Below are positions 14,307 through 19,567 of a stretch of 19,567 nucleotides of DNA, piece by piece. This DNA is from Rhodoluna sp. (GTDB lineage Bacteria > Actinomycetota > Actinomycetes > Actinomycetales > Microbacteriaceae), in NCBI GenBank assembly GCA_016462375.1, contig JAEMTJ010000006.1, positions 19,176 to 38,742 of the forward strand, in the 5' to 3' direction. How positions within the stretch are numbered: the first letter of the stretch is position 1; each line of letters begins with the position of its first letter. Both the position numbers and the translations under genes were made by a program. Below the pieces are notes generated by a model, which was not told the DNA's origin, did no database searches, and saw only the letters and a list, made by a program, of their open reading frames with translations.

Positions 14307-16817
14307 TTAGGGACCCTTGCTGATGATCAGCAAAATAGCAGAGGATGAGATGACAGCTTTACCAGCAGGTGGATCAGTGCCAACGACGCTACCGGCAGCA
14401 ACATTTGGGTCGTGGACGAAGTACAGAGTTTGTGATGGTTGCGGAGCGCTTACTGTTGGGAAGCCTGCTGAGTTCAGTGCGTTAGTTGCTTCTGAGACAG
14501 TCATACCCTTCACACTAGGCACCTTCGTAAAGCCACCCTTGGAAACGTAAACCTTAATCTGAGTTCCGATTGGCACTGAGGTGCCAGCTTTAGGTCTGGT
14601 GTATGCGACAGTGCCGGCAGGCTGCGTCGAGCCAACCTGATTAACCATAATCTTCACATTTAAATTGATTGCTAACAGGTTTTGGTTTGCAGCATCGGGG
14701 ACAAGACCAGCTACCGATGGAACTATCACACTTTCCGCATCAATCATGTACTGGGGTGGTTCATCAAAGGCAACACCCTTATAGGTTTTATTCGCAGTTT
14801 TCATGATGGTACGCCAGATGTCGTGCCGAACAGTGCTTCCCTTTTTACCGTGCAGAGTTATCTTTCTAAGCGAGACATCTCCGGAGACGTTACCGACCCA
14901 AACTGCAGTTGCAACTCTTGATGAGAAGCCAGTCATCCAGGTGTGTACGGCAGCGTCTGTTGTGCCAGTTTTACCCGCCAACGGTGTTCCATCGCCCGTG
15001 GATGAAGCTGCACCAGTTCCGCCATTAATTACAGCACTCATGGCTTTAGTCATAGCAGCAGCAATTTCAGGAGAGACTGCTTCAGTACACAGAGTCTTTG
15101 GAACTCGCATCTCAGTCATAGTTTCTCTAACTACAACCCTGTCGATTGCAATAGGAGTGCAGTAAATACCCTTGTTCGCTATACCGGCAACAGCTGCCGC
15201 CATGGTCAAGGGGGCTATTTCGTTAATACCAAGAACTGAAGCGGGATAAGCCAGTAGTTCGGTGCCGTCAGCGCGATGAACACCAAACCTCATTGCCATA
15301 TCCCTGATGTCGCAGAGGTCAAGCTTGCTTGCCATGTATGCAAAGGCTGTGTTAACAGAGAGGGAAGTTGCCTGAATGGCATTGAGATCTTCAGGTTCAA
15401 CAGCATCGTTTCCAGGTGCCCAGGTTCCAACTAGCTCACCACAGCGAGAAGAGAAGTCGGTGGCTGCATTCCACTCCTTAATGCGACCATCAACGTGTTC
15501 GTTTAAGGTGTGACCCTTAGATAGCCACTCAGCCAATGTAAAGATTTTGTATGTTGACCCAGTCTGGAAACCTGATGATCCACCGTATGGTCTATCAGAA
15601 GAATAATTCACTGACGTGTGACCTGGAATGTCTGCACCAGTTTGGTCATAGATTCTGTTCTGAGTTAGGGCTAAAATCCTGCCGGTGCCAACTTCTACTG
15701 AAACGCTAGAAGCACCGATCCTATTTTCGTCGTTCGGGGGAACCCAAGCCTTAGTAGCGTTGTCGGCAACTTTCTGCAGCTTGATATCTAAGGTTGTGTA
15801 AATGTCTAACCCACCTTTACGAAGCAAGGCCTCTCGGTCTGTTTGGGTTGGACCAAACTCTGATGAGTTACGGATAGCCCAAACCGCATAGTCGCAGAAA
15901 TATGCAAATTGCTGATCTGCTTCGCAACCGGTAGGAATTTTGTGGATGTCAAGTTTGATTGGGCTTGCCTTATAGGCGTTGGCTTCAGCCTGAGTGATGT
16001 CTCCCTGGTCTGCCATATTTTGAATTACATAGTTTCTTCGAGACAGTGCTCGAGACGCGTTGTCTTTCACATCTGGGCGGTAGTCTTCAGCACCTTTTAG
16101 CATGGCTGCCAACATCGCTGCTTGTGGGACATTTAAATCCTTGGCATGGATTCCGAAGTAGTACTCAGAAGCTGCCTCGACACCATTGATGTTGGTTCCA
16201 AAGAAGGAAAGGTTGAGATAACCAGCAAGAATATCTTGCTTGCTGTAATTTTTTTCGAGGGCAAGCGCTAATCGCACTTCTTGGAATTTTCTTTGAAGCG
16301 CATGAGCACTGTCGGTCTGCATCGCAATGGCTTCAGGGTCTGCGCTCAAGACGGCAGCTTCCAGCAAGTTGTTCTTCACATACTGCATGGTGATTGTTGA
16401 TCCACCAGGACCTTTACCGGCTTTGAGGACGTTAGTTATTGTTGCTCTAGTCAAGGAGACCCAGTCAACGCCGGCATGATCATAGAATCTAGGGTCTTCG
16501 GTGTCGATGGCTGCTCGGACCATGGCAGGTGAGATTTCATCGAAGCCAACTGAGATGCGGTTCTCGTTGAAGAACCTGGCAACCTGAACTGGTTTGCCAT
16601 CTTTCATGGCGTAAATGTTTGAGGCTTCAGCTGCGTTTACTGGCTTGATGAAGTCGGGTAGATTTTCAAATATGGAGATGGTCGCGCTGACTCCCAGACC
16701 GCCGAGCCAAACTACCGGTAAGAGTAGCGCAAAGCTAAGCACTGAAGCCAAGGAGCTTAAGCTCAGTAGCGAGAGCCACCCACCCCTACGCTTAGACTTT
16801 TTACCCTTTTCAGACAT
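14307..16817 (-). CDS. Class A penicillin-binding protein with two PASTA domains
   Basis: This 836-residue bifunctional peptidoglycan synthase starts with a basic cytoplasmic tail and one membrane segment (about residues 15-45). The GT51 transglycosylase domain shows AIDTEDPRFYDHAGVD and GGSTITMQYVKNNL. The transpeptidase domain carries STYK (the SxxK nucleophile), SVN (in SLSVNTAFAYMAS) and KTGT (in LAGKTGTTDAAVHTWMTGF). Two PASTA domains end the protein, from about residue 690 (VPSVAGLVPDAANQNL) and from about 765 (VPSVKGMTVSEATNAL). PASTA domains bind peptidoglycan or muropeptides and are typical of actinobacterial PonA-type enzymes. A TAACCT -10 box ends 7 nt before the ATG, indicating a leaderless transcript that probably includes the phosphoesterase downstream. 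Confidence 0.96.
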   Translation of the reverse strand: MSEKGKKSKRRGGWLSLLSLSSLASVLSFALLLPVVWLGGLGVSATISIFENLPDFIKPVNAAEASNIYAMKDGKPVQVARFFNENRISVGFDEISPAMVRAAIDTEDPRFYDHAGVDWVSLTRATITNVLKAGKGPGGSTITMQYVKNNLLEAAVLSADPEAIAMQTDSAHALQRKFQEVRLALALEKNYSKQDILAGYLNLSFFGTNINGVEAASEYYFGIHAKDLNVPQAAMLAAMLKGAEDYRPDVKDNASRALSRRNYVIQNMADQGDITQAEANAYKASPIKLDIHKIPTGCEADQQFAYFCDYAVWAIRNSSEFGPTQTDREALLRKGGLDIYTTLDIKLQKVADNATKAWVPPNDENRIGASSVSVEVGTGRILALTQNRIYDQTGADIPGHTSVNYSSDRPYGGSSGFQTGSTYKIFTLAEWLSKGHTLNEHVDGRIKEWNAATDFSSRCGELVGTWAPGNDAVEPEDLNAIQATSLSVNTAFAYMASKLDLCDIRDMAMRFGVHRADGTELLAYPASVLGINEIAPLTMAAAVAGIANKGIYCTPIAIDRVVVRETMTEMRVPKTLCTEAVSPEIAAAMTKAMSAVINGGTGAASSTGDGTPLAGKTGTTDAAVHTWMTGFSSRVATAVWVGNVSGDVSLRKITLHGKKGSTVRHDIWRTIMKTANKTYKGVAFDEPPQYMIDAESVIVPSVAGLVPDAANQNLLAINLNVKIMVNQVGSTQPAGTVAYTRPKAGTSVPIGTQIKVYVSKGGFTKVPSVKGMTVSEATNALNSAGFPTVSAPQPSQTLYFVHDPNVAAGSVVGTDPPAGKAVISSSAILLIISKGP

Positions 16818-16824
16818 AGACTCA

Positions 16825-16830
16825 AGGTTA
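16825..16830 (-). promoter_or_regulatory. -10 box for the PBP gene, leaderless layout
   Basis: TAACCT on the minus strand lies 7 nt before the ATG at 16817. It sits in the 41-bp gap that the PBP gene shares with the divergent DUF4177-like gene. Confidence 0.5.
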
Positions 16831-16858
16831 CCTTCAAACTCTGAGAGGATGCTTATAA

Positions 16859-17014
16859 ATGACCATCTGGGAATACACAGTTAGCCCATTACCTCCGCAC
16901 AATCCCAAGCAAATACTGGACTTTTGGGGTGCTAAGGGTTGGGAGCTGGTTCAGATTGTGGCAACTCCCGAAGGTGGCTTTGTTGCCTATATGAAGAAAG
17001 AAAAGGCCGAATAG
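16859..17014 (+). CDS. Small DUF4177-like protein (51 aa)
   Basis: A short frame with ATG at 16859 and TAG at 17012-17014 encodes 51 residues. The sequence MTIWEYTVSPL...WGAKGWELVQIV...GGFVAYMKK has the WEY-x(n)-GWELVQ-x(n)-FVAYMKK layout of the DUF4177 family, small cytoplasmic beta-alpha proteins of unknown role. A Shine-Dalgarno-like GAGAGGA (16843-16849) precedes the start at a 9-nt spacing. The stop overlaps the GTG start of the RidA gene by 1 nt (TAGTG), indicating a two-gene unit. Confidence 0.85.
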   Translation: MTIWEYTVSPLPPHNPKQILDFWGAKGWELVQIVATPEGGFVAYMKKEKAE

Positions 17015-17478
17015 TGACCGGAAGAATTGAAGCCAGGCTCATTGAATTGGGCCACCCGCTGCCAGATCTAGTGCCACCGGTTGCAGCCTATATTCCAGCT
17101 GTTGCGACAGGAAATCTAGTCATGACAGCAGGGCAACTACCTTTCGTTTCAGGGGTGTTGGTTGAAACCGGCAAGGTCCCTAACCAGGTGTCACCTGAAC
17201 GAGCTAAAGAACTAACGCAGATTTCAGCACTGAACTGTTTGGCAGCCATCAAGTTTGCAATCGGCGACTTAGACCGAATCACAAGGATTGTTAAAGTAAA
17301 TGGCTTTATTGCCTGCGACCCTAGTTTCACTGGTCAGCCTGCAATCAACAACGGTGCATCAGAGTTTCTAGGACTTGTTTTTGGCGATGCAGGCATTCAT
17401 GCAAGATCAACTATCGGTGTTGCAGTCCTTCCACTGGATTCACCAGTTGAAGTTGAAATGATAGTCGAATTCAAATAA
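17014..17478 (+). CDS. RidA-family (YjgF/YER057c/UK114) protein
   Basis: This 154-residue protein belongs to the RidA superfamily, trimeric enzymes that hydrolyse reactive enamine/imine intermediates from PLP enzymes. Visible features are GRIEARLIELGHPLPDLVPP, VMTAGQLPF, the Arg-containing strand HARSTIGVAVLPLDSPVEVE and the terminal MIVEFK. I chose the GTG at 17014 rather than an upstream ATG at 16939 for three reasons: the extension would lie wholly within the DUF4177-like gene, its sequence is Cys-rich and unlike RidA, and the GTG start overlaps the upstream stop with an AAAGG upstream. The length suits the slightly longer RidA subgroup often seen in actinobacteria. Its stop codon directly abuts the acs stop on the other strand. 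Confidence 0.9.
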   Translation: MTGRIEARLIELGHPLPDLVPPVAAYIPAVATGNLVMTAGQLPFVSGVLVETGKVPNQVSPERAKELTQISALNCLAAIKFAIGDLDRITRIVKVNGFIACDPSFTGQPAINNGASEFLGLVFGDAGIHARSTIGVAVLPLDSPVEVEMIVEFK

Positions 17479-19389
17479 CTAGTCGTTAGCTCCTGCTGAC
17501 AATTTGTCATTGATGGCAGTCATCACTGATGAATCAGCAAGGGTAGTAACATCTCCGATTGGCCTACCTTCAGCGACATCTCTTAGCAGCCTGCGCATAA
17601 TCTTGCCAGATCTGGTCTTAGGGAGTTCTGTGACAACCATGATCTGACGAGGTCTTGCGATAGCGCCAATCTTTTCTGTTACCCATGTTCTTAGAATCTT
17701 GCCAATGGTTTCTTCATCAGGTGCATCAGCTATTTCATCCTGACGAAGAATGACGAAGGCAACAATCGCTTGTTCCGTTACTTCATCTTTAGCACCAACA
17801 ACAGCCGCTTCGGCAACCCAATGGTGTTCAACTAAAGCTGATTCAATTTCAGCTGTTGAAAGTCTGTGCCCCGAGACGTTTATGACATCATCGATGCGAC
17901 CCAGTAGCCAGATATCCCCATCTCTGTCATAACGAGCGCCGTCACCAGCTAAGTATTTGCCAGGGAATCGGGACCAATAGGTTTCTATAAATCTTTCTGG
18001 GTCACCCCATATCCCTCGCAGCATAGACGGCCACGGTTCATCGATGGTCAGGTAACCAGCAGCGGAACCTGAATCTGTCTGCACCACAGGGGTCCCGTCT
18101 TCATCAACGATGCTGGTGTTGATGCCAGGCAGTGGTCTTTGGGTAGAGCCAGGCTTGGTCTTAAATGCAAACGGAATGGGGGAGATCATTATTGAGCCAG
18201 TTTCCGTTTGCCACCAGGTATCAACAATCTCGCAGCGTGAATTACCAATTACTTCGTGGTACCAAAGCCAGGCTTCTGGGTTGATTGGTTCACCAACGGA
18301 ACCTAGAATTCGCAGGCTTGATAAATCTTTACCACTAACAATCTCTTTACCAATTTTCATGAAGGTTCTTATTGCGGTGGGGGCTGTGTAGAAGATGCTG
18401 ACTTTGTATTTCTCAATGATTTGCCACCACCTCTCAAAGGTTGGGATATCAGGGGTTCCTTCATAGATAACCTGTGTTGCACCGTTGGCTAATGGCCCAT
18501 AGACAACGTAGCTGTGTCCGGTAATCCAGCCAACATCGGCAGTGCACCAATAAACATCTGATTCAGGTTTTAGGTCGAAGACAGTTCGGTGAGTATAAGA
18601 AACTCCCGTTAGATAACCACCTGTTGTGTGCAAGATGCCTTTAGGTTTACCGGTAGTTCCTGATGTGTAGAGAATGAACAGTGGGTGCTCCGCGTCAAAG
18701 CCTTCCGCAACGTGTTCTGTATCGGCAGTCGATAAGGCGTCAGTCCACCAGGTGTCTTTTTCATTCCAAGCCACATCCATGCCAGTACGCTTTACGACCA
18801 GCACGTTTTCAATACTCGGGCAATTGCCAGCACTTAGTGCGTGATCGACAGCATCCTTGAGCGGATGAGCCTTGCCTTTGCGGTAACCGCCATCCGAAGT
18901 AATAACAAGTTTTGCTTGAGCATCATCGATGCGGGTTCTCAGCGAATCAGCACTGAAGCCGCCAAAGACCACGCTGTGCACTGCGCCGATGCGAGCACAG
19001 GCCAGAATGGCGATTACAGTCTCTGGGATCATCGGCATGTAGAGGGCGACTCGGTCTCCTGATCTGATGCCAAGGGCAAGCAGTGCATTGGCTGCTCGCT
19101 TAGTTTCCGTGAGCAAATCCGCATAGGTAAAGCTCTTGGTATCGCCAGGCTCTCCTTCAAAGAGCAGCGCTACTCGCTCGCCATTGCCGGCTAGAACGTG
19201 CCTATCAAGGGCATTGAAACAGGCGTTTATTTTTCCATCAGCGAACCATCGGGCCACTGGCGCTTGTGTCCAGTCAAGTGTTTGAGTGAAAGGCTCGTGC
19301 CAATAAAGTCGGTTGGCTTGCTCGGCCCAGAAACCAAGCCGATCTGTTTCAGCTTGACGATAAAGGTTCGCTAAGTCAGGTCGCTCCAT
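17479..19389 (-). CDS. acs: Acetyl-CoA synthetase (AMP-forming)
   Basis: This 636-residue enzyme makes acetyl-CoA from acetate, ATP and CoA via acetyl-AMP. It shows the N-terminal Acs domain (WFADGKINACFNALDRH), the ATP-binding P-loop YTSGTTGKPKG, DVGWITGHSYVVYGPL, the active-site WWQTETGS, LAGDGARYDRDGDIWLLGR with the DDVINVSGHR hinge, and the C-terminal PKTRSGKIMRR. The Lys in that last motif is the classic acetylation site that switches Acs off. I chose the ATG at 19389 over the GTG at 19428 because the extra residues are unlike the family and a CATACT box ends 7 nt upstream of the ATG. Stop codons of acs and ridA touch with no gap. The 6C RNA is transcribed divergently just beyond the 5' end. 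Confidence 0.96.
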   Translation of the reverse strand: MERPDLANLYRQAETDRLGFWAEQANRLYWHEPFTQTLDWTQAPVARWFADGKINACFNALDRHVLAGNGERVALLFEGEPGDTKSFTYADLLTETKRAANALLALGIRSGDRVALYMPMIPETVIAILACARIGAVHSVVFGGFSADSLRTRIDDAQAKLVITSDGGYRKGKAHPLKDAVDHALSAGNCPSIENVLVVKRTGMDVAWNEKDTWWTDALSTADTEHVAEGFDAEHPLFILYTSGTTGKPKGILHTTGGYLTGVSYTHRTVFDLKPESDVYWCTADVGWITGHSYVVYGPLANGATQVIYEGTPDIPTFERWWQIIEKYKVSIFYTAPTAIRTFMKIGKEIVSGKDLSSLRILGSVGEPINPEAWLWYHEVIGNSRCEIVDTWWQTETGSIMISPIPFAFKTKPGSTQRPLPGINTSIVDEDGTPVVQTDSGSAAGYLTIDEPWPSMLRGIWGDPERFIETYWSRFPGKYLAGDGARYDRDGDIWLLGRIDDVINVSGHRLSTAEIESALVEHHWVAEAAVVGAKDEVTEQAIVAFVILRQDEIADAPDEETIGKILRTWVTEKIGAIARPRQIMVVTELPKTRSGKIMRRLLRDVAEGRPIGDVTTLADSSVMTAINDKLSAGAND

Positions 19390-19396
19390 AACAGTA

Positions 19397-19402
19397 AGTA
19401 TG
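19397..19402 (-). promoter_or_regulatory. Possible -10 box for acs, leaderless layout
   Basis: CATACT on the minus strand lies 7 nt before the ATG at 19389, and no Shine-Dalgarno precedes that ATG. The first base deviates from TAnnnT, so this is less certain than the others. Confidence 0.35.
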
Positions 19403-19447
19403 CCCCAAGTCGGCAAGGGCCCTTCCACTGGGGGTTCCTAATTTTGT

Positions 19448-19453
19448 TATAAT
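19448..19453 (+). promoter_or_regulatory. Extended -10 promoter for the 6C RNA
   Basis: TGTTATAAT (19445-19453) is a perfect extended -10 (TGnTATAAT). The predicted start falls on the GGG at 19458-19460, at the base of the first hairpin of the RNA. No clear -35 is seen, as is common for extended -10 promoters. Confidence 0.6.
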
Positions 19454-19457
19454 TTAA

Positions 19458-19551
19458 GGGTCAGCTTCGGCTGACTTGTGATATTTTGATTCCCCCAATC
19501 ATATATCACCGGCCCCGGTCACTCCCCCCAGAGACCGGGGCCCCTTAATTT
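19458..19551 (+). ncRNA. 6C small RNA
   Basis: The segment folds into three consecutive hairpins. First is a short 6-bp stem with a TTCG tetraloop (GTCAGC/GCTGAC, 19460-19475). Next is hairpin 1 (19478-19509), with a 7-bp outer stem GTGATAT/ATATCAC, a small internal loop, an inner stem TGATT/AATCA and a loop of five C. Last is hairpin 2 (19511-19542), with a perfect 10-bp GC-rich stem around a 12-nt loop containing six C (19524-19529). Two consecutive hairpins with C-rich loops define the actinobacterial 6C RNA motif. The last hairpin, followed by CCTTAATTT, probably also terminates transcription. In mycobacteria the C-rich loops pair with G-rich mRNA sites. Proximity to acs agrees with what I recall of 6C loci elsewhere. 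Confidence 0.87.
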
Positions 19552-19567
19552 AACTGGTGATTATTCA

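Noticed and set aside
16939..17013. N-terminal extension of the RidA gene from ATG 16939
   Set aside because: It lies entirely within the DUF4177-like gene in another frame, gives a Cys-rich unlikely sequence, and has no Shine-Dalgarno.
17479..19428. Longer acs starting at GTG 19428
   Set aside because: The extra 13 residues do not resemble the family N-terminus, and the -10-like box at 19397-19402 would lie inside the coding region.
19460..19475. TTCG-capped hairpin as a terminator for a gene on either strand
   Set aside because: acs is transcribed away from it, and on the + strand it directly follows a promoter-like TGTTATAAT and is not followed by a clean T-tract. It fits the 5' end of the 6C RNA better.

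Overview
The window looks like chromosome from a small-genome, lower-GC actinobacterium (GC in the 40s by eye). The best guess is a planktonic Microbacteriaceae-type lineage such as the Luna/Rhodoluna/Aquiluna group, but the sequence cannot fix this. The evidence is the run ffs (SRP RNA)-dnaX-recR-lysC-asd, a PASTA-bearing class A PBP, a 6C small RNA beside acs, many apparently leaderless start sites, and very tight or overlapping gene ends. No insertion sequence, prophage, CRISPR array or rRNA was seen.

Layout. 1-399: 3' end of an unrecognised gene entering from the left. 435-1084 (-): VapBC-type toxin-antitoxin pair with its own inverted-repeat operator. 1143-5806 (-): SPFH/band-7 membrane protein, large secreted choice-of-anchor-L/Ig-repeat protein, PsiE-like membrane protein, homocysteine S-methyltransferase. 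5855-5942 (-): tRNA-Ser(GGA). 6080-6832 (+): a membrane protein with a PH/GRAM-like segment, broken by an in-frame TAA. 6862-7938 (-): a single-pass exported protein of unknown role. 8031-8121 (+): SRP RNA. 8168-12881 (+): dnaX-recR (replication and repair), then lysC-asd (first two steps of the aspartate pathway to Lys/Thr/Met), with 1-nt TAATG overlaps inside each pair. 12904-13428 (+): lipoprotein. 13418-16817 (-): class A PBP followed by a metallophosphoesterase. 16859-17478 (+): a 51-aa DUF4177-like protein overlapping a RidA-family gene. 17479-19389 (-): acetyl-CoA synthetase. 19458-19551 (+): 6C RNA with its own extended -10 promoter.

How the parts relate. Most of the window is housekeeping: DNA polymerase clamp loading and recombination mediation, amino-acid and one-carbon metabolism (LysC/Asd feed methionine synthesis and MmuM makes methionine from homocysteine), protein targeting (SRP RNA), cell-wall synthesis (PBP), acetate activation (Acs) and reactive-enamine clean-up (RidA). 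The accessory part is the left end (unknown gene plus VapBC) and the secreted repeat protein.

The most notable signals are: (1) a well-formed 6C RNA at the right edge, with C5 and C6 hairpin loops; (2) a recurring promoter layout in which a TAnnnT -10 box sits 6-7 nt before the start codon of eight genes with no Shine-Dalgarno, implying leaderless mRNAs, while the other non-overlapping genes carry clear SD sequences; (3) a single in-frame stop that splits an otherwise intact gene at 6572; (4) a G5 SD in the 6862-7938 gene that could pair with the 6C RNA loops.
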